From assembly GCF_001907695.1 (NCBI RefSeq), contig NZ_KV880638.1, positions 1,054,882-1,118,881 on the forward strand: DNA of 64,000 nt, read 5' to 3'. Made by a program: the position numbers and the translations under genes. Source of the stretch: Thalassospira sp. TSL5-1 (GTDB lineage: Bacteria; Pseudomonadota; Alphaproteobacteria; Rhodospirillales; Thalassospiraceae). Every line of letters begins with the position of its first letter. Within the stretch, counting starts at the first letter, position 1. The notes beneath the pieces are model-generated. The model saw nothing but the letters and a program-made list of their open reading frames with translations. It was not told where the DNA came from and ran no database searches. Below are positions 47,045-54,174 of the stretch, in pieces.

Positions 47045-47231
47045 GGGGCATATTCATCCTTACCGAACACGACGTACCGGTGTGGTGCCCTCCCTCACCA
47101 ACCACCGGGACCGGAATAGCGGCTCCCCTCCAGCTATTCATCCCCCACGGTCTGTTCCGTGTTCGGTCGGTCTCCCCAAGACCATCTGTCCCCTTCGGGG
47201 TGGGTTTCCCTGACCCACCCCGTTTTCTTTT
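47045..47231 (+). ncRNA. C-rich-loop sRNA candidate, unit 6 of 6
   Basis: Same order of hairpins as unit 4, with a G to A change at the edge of the GAATAGC/GCTATTC loop that leaves the stem intact. GGTCTCCCCAAGACC at 47169-47183; terminator CGGGGTGGG/CCCACCCCG (47196-47222) and TTTTCTTTT. It faces the 3' end of the convergent cyclase gene 36 bases away. Confidence 0.72.
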
Positions 47232-47267
47232 GTCTGCTGTGTCGTTAAGGGGCCCCGTGGCAAGCTG

Positions 47268-48620
47268 TCAGATTGTCTCGCTTTGACAGGCATGATGGTC
47301 CGTACTGAAAATCGGGGTGGGATGCGTGCGTCCGCGCACGGTAACCTCGCCTCGTCGCGTCCAGATCCCGGCGAAGGAATGGTCCTTGCAGTGGGCCACT
47401 GTTACCTCTGATGCCAGAATGTAGGTGCCATATTGTTTGTTCAGTGGTTCCAGCCTGGCTGCGATATTGACGGTGTCGCCATGCACGGTGAAGGTCAGTC
47501 GGTTTTCGCTGCCAATGGCACCCACAATGATATCGCCGGTATTGATACCGCAACGGGTTTTGAGTTTGCTGCCGTGGCAAAAATTTCGGGTTTCACACAG
47601 CTTTTGAATTTCCAGGGCGGTTTTGACCGCACTTTCGGCATGGTTGGCATCGGGCTTCAGGGCGTTAAAGGTGATCAGCATGGCGTCGCCCTGAAACTGG
47701 GTAATCACCCCGCCAAATTTTTCGATAATGGCGCTGGTGGCGGCGAAATATTCGTTGAGCATCCGGGCCAGTTCCGCCGGGCGCAGTTTTTCGGAAATGG
47801 TCGAAAAGCCTTCTATGTCCGTGAACATGATGGTCGCGTGAACCGCTTCGCCGTCGCCGGGTCGTATTTGCTGGTCGGCATGGGTGATGCGGTCTGCGAC
47901 CTCGCGCGAGACAAAGCGTGACAGGTCACGCACGGCGATTTCTTCGCTCACGGCACGTTTGAAGGAACGTTGTGCGCGCAGAACGGCAATTGCGAGCACG
48001 CTCGAGACCATAACAATGGAAATGATCTTGTCGATCTCGGCCCCGATCAGAATCGAATTTGAGGTCAGGTAGGTGACATAATCGCGCGTGATCATGCTGT
48101 GCCCGCCTTCGCTCCAGAGCACGTAAAACACCAGCGCCAGCCAGCCGAGCGCGGCACTGGCCCCGGCAAGCAGAATGTAGCGGGGGTCAAACCGCAGGGC
48201 ACGCAGTGAAATGAAGATAAACACATACATCATTGTTGGTGCCTTGAGATAAAAGCTGGCCGGTTGCATGTACTGGATGTGAAAGCTCCAGATCAGCACC
48301 ATCAGCAGGCTGATATCTGCAATGACGGAAAGGGTTAAAACCCAGGCGGGCAGATCGATGCGATAGGACAGAACCAGCCGGCTGAAGGTAATGATGAAAT
48401 ACAGGCCAAGGGCCCAGGGGACTGGATGGAATCCGTCGCTCATGGCGGTTTTGGGCGCAAGGGCATAAAGGGTGGCAAAAATTGTCACCAGTAGTAACTG
48501 TACCCAGCCGATCAGCTGTTCGCTTTTGCGCTGTTGATTGACGATGGCGGTGTTGACCCGCTCGGGAAGACTGTTTTCCGGTGCCCGACCAAACAGAAAT
48601 TCTGCGAAATTGTTTTTCAT
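47268..48620 (-). CDS. Membrane-anchored class III adenylate/guanylate cyclase
   Basis: 450 residues. About six membrane segments in residues 38-215 are followed by a short linker and a single cyclase domain (about 258-435). Metal-binding Asp268 in MFTDIEGFS and Asp312 in FQGDAML are present, so the domain looks active as a homodimer. Substrate choice between ATP and GTP cannot be settled by eye. It lies between the two RNA clusters and is convergent with unit 6. Confidence 0.9.
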   Translation of the reverse strand: MKNNFAEFLFGRAPENSLPERVNTAIVNQQRKSEQLIGWVQLLLVTIFATLYALAPKTAMSDGFHPVPWALGLYFIITFSRLVLSYRIDLPAWVLTLSVIADISLLMVLIWSFHIQYMQPASFYLKAPTMMYVFIFISLRALRFDPRYILLAGASAALGWLALVFYVLWSEGGHSMITRDYVTYLTSNSILIGAEIDKIISIVMVSSVLAIAVLRAQRSFKRAVSEEIAVRDLSRFVSREVADRITHADQQIRPGDGEAVHATIMFTDIEGFSTISEKLRPAELARMLNEYFAATSAIIEKFGGVITQFQGDAMLITFNALKPDANHAESAVKTALEIQKLCETRNFCHGSKLKTRCGINTGDIIVGAIGSENRLTFTVHGDTVNIAARLEPLNKQYGTYILASEVTVAHCKDHSFAGIWTRRGEVTVRGRTHPTPIFSTDHHACQSETI

Positions 48621-48864
48621 GAATGTGCCCCGCGATTTTACCGGGTCATAGTGATCGCTGTGACAGAGGCTGCCAAGTCAGAGCTATACACGGGCCTTCA
48701 CCTTTGCGTGTCGCGGGCTCTGTGCGGATGGCAAAGGGTAAGGAAATGCAATGTTTCGCGGTCATTGCCTGGGAAAGAATATTTGACAGCGTGTGCAGAT
48801 GGAAATGGGCTTTGCGGTAAAAGGGCCTTCAAGACGTCTGCCGGTCATTAAGAGGATTTTGGAC

Positions 48865-49060
48865 AAAAAAAAGCCGGGCATCAATGTGCCCGGCAAGTTT
48901 ATCAGGGAGGCTTCACGTCTGGGAGACGTAGGACCCCTCTCAGGGCCCTGGGTAAGCCGGGCAGGGCGCCCGGCTAAGACCGAAAAAACGGTCAGGGAGA
49001 AAACTCTGTACCGCGGTGCGGCGTTCACCGCTGCGGTTCGAGAGTCAAAATAGCGATTTA
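48865..49060 (-). ncRNA. C-rich-loop sRNA candidate A (minus strand)
   Basis: Read on the minus strand: CTCCCTGACC, a GCCGGGC/GCCCGGC hairpin, then ACGTCTCCCAGACGT (6-bp stem, loop CCC; 48916-48930), AAGCCTCCCTG, and the terminator GCCGGGCA/TGCCCGGC followed by eight T (48865-48894). The 5' end is an estimate. A palindrome CATGCGT/ACGCATG lies at 49096-49112, about 232 bases from the T-run. No coding frame with a ribosome site is seen. Confidence 0.65.
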
Positions 49061-49095
49061 ACCGGTGAATACCACTGACAAATTGCTCTTTCTGC

Positions 49096-49112
49096 CATGC
49101 GTAAAACGCATG
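49096..49112. promoter_or_regulatory. Palindrome upstream of sRNA A
   Basis: CATGCGT-AAA-ACGCATG. A matching palindrome with the same centre-to-terminator distance lies upstream of sRNA B. Confidence 0.45.
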
Positions 49113-49242
49113 TTTCTCGAATAGGTTCCCAATTTTAATTAATCAATTGAAATTAAAAGATTTTATCGTGATTAAAATTTAGCTAAAGCGCGGAAACCAT
49201 TATGTTCCATTTCTTTGACGGGAAAGAAGACCGCGTGTGAGC

Positions 49243-49440
49243 AAAAAAAACGGCAGCCTTGGCGGGCTGCCGTTAAGTCTCAACAGGGAGGCTTTAACGT
49301 CTGGGAGACGTGGAATCGCTTGGATTCCAGCCAAATAACGTTTTGGCAGGACGCCCCGGAACGGGGATAAAAAAAGATGAAAAAAGTCTTGGGTGTTGCG
49401 CGAAGCAACAACCACAGGTGAGAATATAGAAGGCTGCTGT
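49243..49440 (-). ncRNA. C-rich-loop sRNA candidate B (minus strand)
   Basis: Minus strand: a CCCCG/CGGGG hairpin, GGAATCC/GGATTCC-type pairing, then the same ACGTCTCCCAGACGT hairpin as sRNA A (49297-49311), AAAGCCTCCCTG, and the terminator CGGCAGCC/GGCTGCCG followed by eight T (49243-49271). TATATT on the minus strand near 49425-49430 is a possible -10 box. The stem sequence of the terminator differs from that of A although its form is kept. Confidence 0.65.
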
Positions 49441-49471
49441 TTCGTTTAAAAATAGAAAAGATACAATTCAA

Positions 49472-49490
49472 CCATGCGTAAGGCGCATGG
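49472..49490. promoter_or_regulatory. Palindrome upstream of sRNA B
   Basis: CCATGCG-TAAGG-CGCATGG, centre 231 bases from the sRNA B T-run, the same distance as in copy A. Confidence 0.45.
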
Positions 49491-49539
49491 CAAAAAAGTG
49501 GCAGTAAAATGAAGCCTTTATGACAGGGGGCGTGTTTTA

Positions 49540-49632
49540 ATGGTGCGTCGCGGCAGAAAACGCAAAGGATGGTCGGCGATTATCGCAAAAGAAACAGGAT
49601 TAAAAGTCGAAGGTATCGAGCGCGGTTTTTGA
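49540..49632 (+). CDS. Possible 30-residue basic small protein
   Basis: ATG at 49540 opens a frame of 30 codons ending at TGA 49630-49632, with AGGGGG about 9 bases upstream. The product starts MVRRGRKRKGW and is strongly basic at the N terminus, then amphipathic (IIAKETGLKVEGIERGF). The good ribosome site and composition support a real small protein; no family is recognised. Confidence 0.4.
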   Translation: MVRRGRKRKGWSAIIAKETGLKVEGIERGF

Positions 49633-49743
49633 TAGCCGGTTATTGGTTGCGCGGTCATTTATATACCCGCCGTCCGGGGCGATATCAGCCGCGACAAGAA
49701 ACGGTTTTTAACGCAGGTTTTTAAAGCGATTTGTCTTTAACAG

Positions 49744-49783
49744 GCAAAACCCCGGCAGGTTCTGCGAACTGCCGGGGTTTTGC
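49744..49783. terminator. Terminator after the minus-strand LysR gene
   Basis: A perfect 15-bp stem from GCAAAACCCCGGCAG to CTGCCGGGGTTTTGC with a 10-base loop; T-runs are built into both arms, so it works on either strand. Confidence 0.75.
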
Positions 49784-49807
49784 ATCGGGTTGTGCTGGTG
49801 TGGCGGG

Positions 49808-50716
49808 TCAGGCCGTTGCGGCGAGCCGTGCCTTTACCTCGTTGATTTTGTCGATCAGGAAGTCGCGGAACACACCGATTCGTTTGCTGTGGCGCAATTC
49901 TTCAGGATAGACGAAATAGGCATCAAAGCTGGGGCCTTCAAGCTCGGGCAGGATACGCACCAGTTTGCTATCCGCCGGGACCAGATAATCGGGCAGGGCA
50001 GAAATGCCCAAACCGGATTCGGTGGCGCGATAAATGCCGTAAATATTGTTCAGTTTCAGAATCGGCCGCATGTCGGGTTTGTATTGCAGGGCGGCATTCA
50101 TCATCCAGTTCACATTCGAGACCGGCGGACGGGCATCCTCGCCATAAATGATCAGGCGGTGGTCCTTCAGGTCTTCGGGTTTTTTGGGCAGGCCATGCGT
50201 TTTGATATATTCGGGGGATGCGAAGATATGATATCGCAGGGTCATCAATTGCCGCTGGACCAGATCGGCCTGACGGGGCGGCTGCATGCGGATGGCAACA
50301 TCCGCCTCACGCATCGCAAGGTCGAGTTCTTCGTCATTCAGGACCATTGAGAGTTCGATTTCCGGGTAGCGTTCCAGGAACTCGTTAATGCGCGGCGTCA
50401 GCCAGATGGAGCCAAAGGCCACCGTGGTGGTAATTTTGAGCGGACCAGACGGGCGTTCTTTCGATTCGCGGATGCGTGCCTCCGCCATCGAAAGTTTGGC
50501 AAAAACATCGTGCGCGGTGCGATACAGCAACTCGCCCTGCTCCGTCAGGATCAGGCCACGCGCGTGACGATGAAAAAGAGGTACCTTCACACTTTCTTCA
50601 AGTGCACTGATCTGGCGGCTGACCGCAGATTGGCTCAAATTCAGGTTTTCACCTGCGTGTGTAAAACTTCCTGCTTCGGCCACAGCGTGAAAGACACGCA
50701 GTTTGTCCCAATCCAT
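49808..50716 (-). CDS. LysR family transcriptional regulator
   Basis: 302 residues. Winged helix about 2-60 (GSFTHAGENLNLSQSAVSRQISALE), then the effector domain. It lies downstream of trxB on the same strand, separated by 380 bases and a terminator. The trxB-lysR pairing is common in alphaproteobacteria, which suggests but does not prove a redox or metal stress role. Confidence 0.9.
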   Translation of the reverse strand: MDWDKLRVFHAVAEAGSFTHAGENLNLSQSAVSRQISALEESVKVPLFHRHARGLILTEQGELLYRTAHDVFAKLSMAEARIRESKERPSGPLKITTTVAFGSIWLTPRINEFLERYPEIELSMVLNDEELDLAMREADVAIRMQPPRQADLVQRQLMTLRYHIFASPEYIKTHGLPKKPEDLKDHRLIIYGEDARPPVSNVNWMMNAALQYKPDMRPILKLNNIYGIYRATESGLGISALPDYLVPADSKLVRILPELEGPSFDAYFVYPEELRHSKRIGVFRDFLIDKINEVKARLAATA

Positions 50717-50991
50717 TGACCTGCTCCTTTGTCACCACCGTTTGGTCGGCACGATGGCCCCCTGATTAAGTCCCGTTTTTAAAAGCATTTGGTTTCCAGC
50801 TGGTTAACCGGATGCCATTGCCGCTTTTACAAGGCCGTCATCAAAGTAATATGAGGGCTTGGACGGGTTGTGCAAGCAAGCATTCACGTTTCGGGCAATT
50901 TTCACATCACCCGGTGCGAAAAACGCTGCTGTTTTTCCGTCTGTTCCCTATTCATTTGAACAGCCTGTTTTATGATCGTGCCCTAAAATGT
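50717..50991. other. Non-coding gap between trxB terminator and LysR start
   Basis: No gene, hairpin or repeat of note; it must hold the LysR promoter, but no good -35/-10 pair stands out. Confidence 0.4.
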
Positions 50992-51023
50992 GAAAAAGAC
51001 CAAAGACATATCGCTGTCTTTGG
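50992..51023 (-). terminator. Terminator after trxB
   Basis: Minus-strand stem CCAAAGACA/TGTCTTTGG followed by TCTTTTTC. Confidence 0.7.
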
Positions 51024-51096
51024 CCTTTTCCGAAAGTCATATTACCGCGCGTTCCGCCTTTTGTCAGGGGGGACGCGAACGGGTGTGAAGCGGTTC

Positions 51097-52047
51097 TCAG
51101 TCTGCCTGTTCGGCAAGGAACTTTTCAGCTTCCAGTGCTGCCATGCAGCCCATACCGGCTGCCGTTACCGCCTGGCGGTAAATTTTGTCGGTCACGTCGC
51201 CTGCGGCAAACACACCGGCAATATTGGTGCGTGTGGTGCCGGGTTCGACCAGGATGTAATTTTCGTCATCCATATTGACCTGGCCCTGGAAAACCTTGGT
51301 CGCCGGGTCATGACCAATGGCAACAAAGAAACCATCACACGGAATATCAAGCGTTTCGCCCGATTTGACATTACGAACTTTGACGGCCTCCACGCCATCC
51401 ATCGGGCCGTCACCGCCCAGAATATCCTCGATCACGCTATCCCAGACCACTTCGATCTTTTCATGTTTGAACAGGCGTTCCTGCAGCATTTTTTCGGCGC
51501 GCAGTTCATCGCGGCGGTGGATCAGGGTTACCTTGCTGCAAATCCCGGCCAGATACAGGGCTTCTTCAACGGCGGTATTGCCGCCGCCCACGACCGTGAC
51601 CGGTTTGTTGCGATAAAAGAACCCGTCGCAGGTCGCACAGGCCGAAACGCCGCGCCCGTTAAACTTTTCTTCGCCCGGCAGGCCCAGCCAGCGGGCCTGC
51701 GCCCCGGTGGAGATAATGACGCTATCGGCGATATAGGTGGCACCGGAATCGCCCTTGCAAACAAAGGGACGCTTGGAGAAATCGACATCGACAATCAGGT
51801 CATGCACCATTGTGGTGCCGACATGTTCGGCCTGGGCCTTCATCTGGTCCATCAGCCACGGACCCTGAATGACATCGGCAAAGCCGGGATAGTTTTCAAC
51901 ATCGGTGGTAATGGTTAACTGGCCGCCGGGTTGCAGACCCATCACCATCATGGGCGCAAGGTTTGCGCGGGCGGCATAGATTGCTGCAGTATAACCAGCC
52001 GGGCCGGACCCGATGATAAGGACGTTTACGTGGTGTTCCTGGGCCAT
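51097..52047 (-). CDS. trxB: Thioredoxin-disulfide reductase
   Basis: 316 residues from the ATG at 52047, the conserved family start; the longer frame is not conserved. FAD motif GSGPAGYTAA, redox centre CATC in SACATCDGFFY, NADPH motif GGGNTAVEEAL and C-terminal FAD motif GVFAAGDVTD are in the usual order. It keeps thioredoxin reduced with NADPH. A 334-base divergent region separates it from the Lrp-type gene. Confidence 0.96.
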   Translation of the reverse strand: MAQEHHVNVLIIGSGPAGYTAAIYAARANLAPMMVMGLQPGGQLTITTDVENYPGFADVIQGPWLMDQMKAQAEHVGTTMVHDLIVDVDFSKRPFVCKGDSGATYIADSVIISTGAQARWLGLPGEEKFNGRGVSACATCDGFFYRNKPVTVVGGGNTAVEEALYLAGICSKVTLIHRRDELRAEKMLQERLFKHEKIEVVWDSVIEDILGGDGPMDGVEAVKVRNVKSGETLDIPCDGFFVAIGHDPATKVFQGQVNMDDENYILVEPGTTRTNIAGVFAAGDVTDKIYRQAVTAAGMGCMAALEAEKFLAEQAD

Positions 52048-52381
52048 ATGAGATTCGCCATTGCCAGATGTTGTGAAACAATATTTGGAATTGGGACACG
52101 AACATATGGAGGAAGGCTGGCGAGTGCAACAGCCGGAACGCAACAAGCCGGGCTTTTTTGCGCGTTCCGGGAGATGGCTGTTATGCCTTTGGGGCTGGTG
52201 CACGTCGGGTGGTTTTGTTTTGCGCGGTTTTTATACCAAAAGTTTATTATTTTCGTGCGTGGTATCGGCTTTACGTTTGCGGAAAGTTGCAAAATGGACC
52301 CGAATATATTATTGCCAGCCTTCGGCCCCGCTGTAATATTGTTTCGTTCGGGGTGTATCAGCGCACAGAATCGAGGAATAG
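52048..52381. other. Divergent region trxB / Lrp-type regulator
   Basis: 334 bases without a supported gene; frames on both strands overlap each other and lack ribosome sites. It carries the promoters of both genes, but I could not assign -10/-35 boxes with confidence. Confidence 0.4.
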
Positions 52382-52867
52382 ATGCAACGGGTCAAACTCG
52401 ACAAGATCGACCGCAGAATTTTGCGCGATCTACAGGAAGATGGCCGTATGACCAATGTCGAGCTGGCACGTCGTGCCGGTATTTCGGCCCCGCCCTGTCT
52501 TCGCCGTGTTCGCGCACTGGAAGAAGCCGGGTTTATTCAGGGCTATCATGCCGACGTTGATTCACAGGCCCTGGGCTATAACGTGACGGTCTTTGCTCTG
52601 GTGGGGCTTGCCAGCCAGGCAGAACATGATTTGCGTGCCTTTGAAAAACGCGCAACCGAATGGCCCGAAGTCCGCGAATGCCACATGGTGGCAGGCGATA
52701 TGGATTTTCTGTTGAAAATTGTTTCCCATAGCTGGGATGAATATCAAAAATTCCTGACCACCGAATTGACCGTTGCCGAAAACGTCAATCACGTAAAATC
52801 GGCCCTGTCGATTCGCACCGCCAAGAACGTGCCGGGCGTGCCGATTGATATTGATGTCGAGGATTGA
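52382..52867 (+). CDS. Lrp/AsnC family transcriptional regulator
   Basis: 161 residues: helix-turn-helix (about 5-60; GRMTNVELARRAGISAPPCLRRVRALEEAGFI) and a RAM/AsnC ligand domain. The SAPPCLRRV recognition helix is typical of Lrp proteins that sense amino acids such as leucine. It is followed by a strong terminator and no target gene, so its regulon cannot be read here. Confidence 0.93.
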   Translation: MQRVKLDKIDRRILRDLQEDGRMTNVELARRAGISAPPCLRRVRALEEAGFIQGYHADVDSQALGYNVTVFALVGLASQAEHDLRAFEKRATEWPEVRECHMVAGDMDFLLKIVSHSWDEYQKFLTTELTVAENVNHVKSALSIRTAKNVPGVPIDIDVED

Positions 52868-52908
52868 TCCGCGAATGGGGTCATCCATCATCGCGATCCA
52901 TTGACGAA

Positions 52909-52935
52909 ATGCCGGGCATGTTCCCGGCATTTTTT
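52909..52935 (+). terminator. Terminator after the Lrp-type gene
   Basis: ATGCCGGG/CCCGGCAT followed by TTTTT. Confidence 0.75.
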
Positions 52936-53004
52936 ATGGTTGGTTGCCAAAGGTGCCATTTGCCTTTTGCCTGGGCGGGGTAGGGTGGCGATTTAGGCGG
53001 TGTG

Positions 53005-53487
53005 TTACCCGCCCAGGGTGGCAAGGGCCGTACCATCAATCTCGTATTGCAGTGCGCCGGAATTACGTGCGCCCAAGCGCTCGTAGAAACGGCAGGCACC
53101 TTCATTGCGTAGCAAAACCGACCACCAGATCGAAACATAGTCATTTTGTCCGGCATAATGTGCCAGGGCTGATACCAGCTTTTCCCCAACCTTTTGACCC
53201 CGCATGTCAGGCGTTACATAAAGCTCTGACATCCATAGGCCGGGTTTTGAATAATCCGGGTTGTAAAAGGGCTGAAAAACCACTTGTCCAGCAGCCCTGT
53301 TGCCTGCCCAGGCAATCAGGCTTTTGATCATGGCATTGGGGCCAAACATCATGGCGTGGATGCTGTTGGTGCTATGGGCCGGTTCGTCGCCGTCAAGCTC
53401 GATATGCAGCGCGTTGGAAAGAGCGACAACCTTGTCGCAGTCCTCCGGGGTGGCGGCCTTTATGATGATGTTGGGATTGTTCTTCAT
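53005..53487 (-). CDS. GNAT family N-acetyltransferase
   Basis: 160 residues from the ATG at 53487; the ATG at 53538 would add 17 hydrophilic residues and overlap the greA terminator, so it is less likely. The acetyl-CoA motif is PDMRGQKVGEKLVSALA, followed by NEGACRFYERLGARNSG, the usual GNAT C-terminal half. Substrate unknown. Confidence 0.85.
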   Translation of the reverse strand: MKNNPNIIIKAATPEDCDKVVALSNALHIELDGDEPAHSTNSIHAMMFGPNAMIKSLIAWAGNRAAGQVVFQPFYNPDYSKPGLWMSELYVTPDMRGQKVGEKLVSALAHYAGQNDYVSIWWSVLLRNEGACRFYERLGARNSGALQYEIDGTALATLGG

Positions 53488-53535
53488 GATTTGGGGTTTT
53501 TCATCAGCCGCTTGGTTGTGGCTGTTATTCAGACA

Positions 53536-53565
53536 CAAAAAAACGGCCCGAGACGATCGGGCCGT
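53536..53565 (-). terminator. Terminator after greA
   Basis: Minus strand ACGGCCCGA/TCGGGCCGT followed by TTTTTTTG, 25 bases beyond the greA stop. Confidence 0.75.
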
Positions 53566-53589
53566 TCCATAACCGAATGATCAGCGTGA

Positions 53590-54063
53590 TCAGACGAACT
53601 CGACCTTCAGGATTTCATAGGCCTTGGTCCCACCGGGAACGGTGACTTCCACGGAATCGCCAACCGCTTTGCCAATAAGTGCGCGGCCAATCGGGGAGGT
53701 GGTGGAAATCCGGCCTTTGTTGATGTCGGCTTCGATCGGACCGACAATCTGATAGGTGGTTTCTTCGTCTGTATCTTCGTCGACAAGCTCGACGGTTGCG
53801 CCGAATTTAACGACATTTCCCGCCAAAGAGGGAACGTCGATGACTTCGGCGCGGCTCAGAACATCTTCAAGCTCGGCAATGCGTCCTTCAGAAAAGCTCT
53901 GGCGTTCGCGTGCCGCATGATATTCGGCATTTTCCGACAAATCACCATGTTCACGCGCATCGGCAATCGCCTTGATGATCTCAGGGCGTTCAACCGATTT
54001 ACGGTGTCTCAGTTCTTCTTCGAGGCGCTGATGCCCTTGCGGGGTCATTGGTACTTTTTCCAT
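53590..54063 (-). CDS. greA: Transcription elongation factor GreA
   Basis: 157 residues from the ATG at 54063 (MEKVPMT, the family start); a GTG 9 bases upstream is possible. The N-terminal coiled coil has the acidic tip [21 protein letters not shown] that reaches the polymerase active site and triggers transcript cleavage; the C-terminal FKBP-like domain follows. It lies downstream of carB on the same strand. Confidence 0.97.
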   Translation of the reverse strand: MEKVPMTPQGHQRLEEELRHRKSVERPEIIKAIADAREHGDLSENAEYHAARERQSFSEGRIAELEDVLSRAEVIDVPSLAGNVVKFGATVELVDEDTDEETTYQIVGPIEADINKGRISTTSPIGRALIGKAVGDSVEVTVPGGTKAYEILKVEFV

Positions 54064-54096
54064 CGCGCTCACAGCCTATTCGTTACAAGTCGACAT

Positions 54097-54136
54097 TACA
54101 AAATCAACCGCCCGGCCTGGACCGCCGGGCGGTTTA
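54097..54136 (-). terminator. Hairpin between carB and greA
   Basis: ACCGCCCGG/CCGGGCGGT (54107-54133) with TTGATTTTG after it on the minus strand; an imperfect terminator that may allow some read-through into greA. Confidence 0.5.
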
Positions 54137-54174
54137 AACTCGTTTACTTCTGGTTACGGTAAAAGCCGTTAACC

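Larger units (their letters stand above)
46641..47231 (+). repeat. Two-unit block, copy 2 (RNA units 5+6)
   Basis: Second copy of the block described for units 3+4; total length 591 against 595 bases. The spacer after unit 5 shares with that after unit 3 a GTGATCGC/GCGATCGC-like start, TTGTGAAG, CCTTGCG, TTGCGAAAT/TTGTGAAAT and GGCATGAAATGGCCCTAA. Confidence 0.7.

Noticed and set aside
45395-47231. The repeat region as a CRISPR array or a set of small proteins
   Set aside because: Repeat units are about 300-360 bases with internal structure and terminators, not 25-40 base repeats with unique spacers. The short frames (such as 46348-46530, 46666-46917 and 46401-46652) lack ribosome sites and simply repeat because the DNA repeats; several frames are equally open.
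48793-49053. 86-codon plus-strand frame over sRNA A
   Set aside because: Runs through a terminator hairpin and a poly-A that belong to the minus-strand RNA; no ribosome site.
50812-51918. 368-codon plus-strand frame over trxB
   Set aside because: Overlaps trxB antisense; no motif or ribosome site, and trxB is certain.
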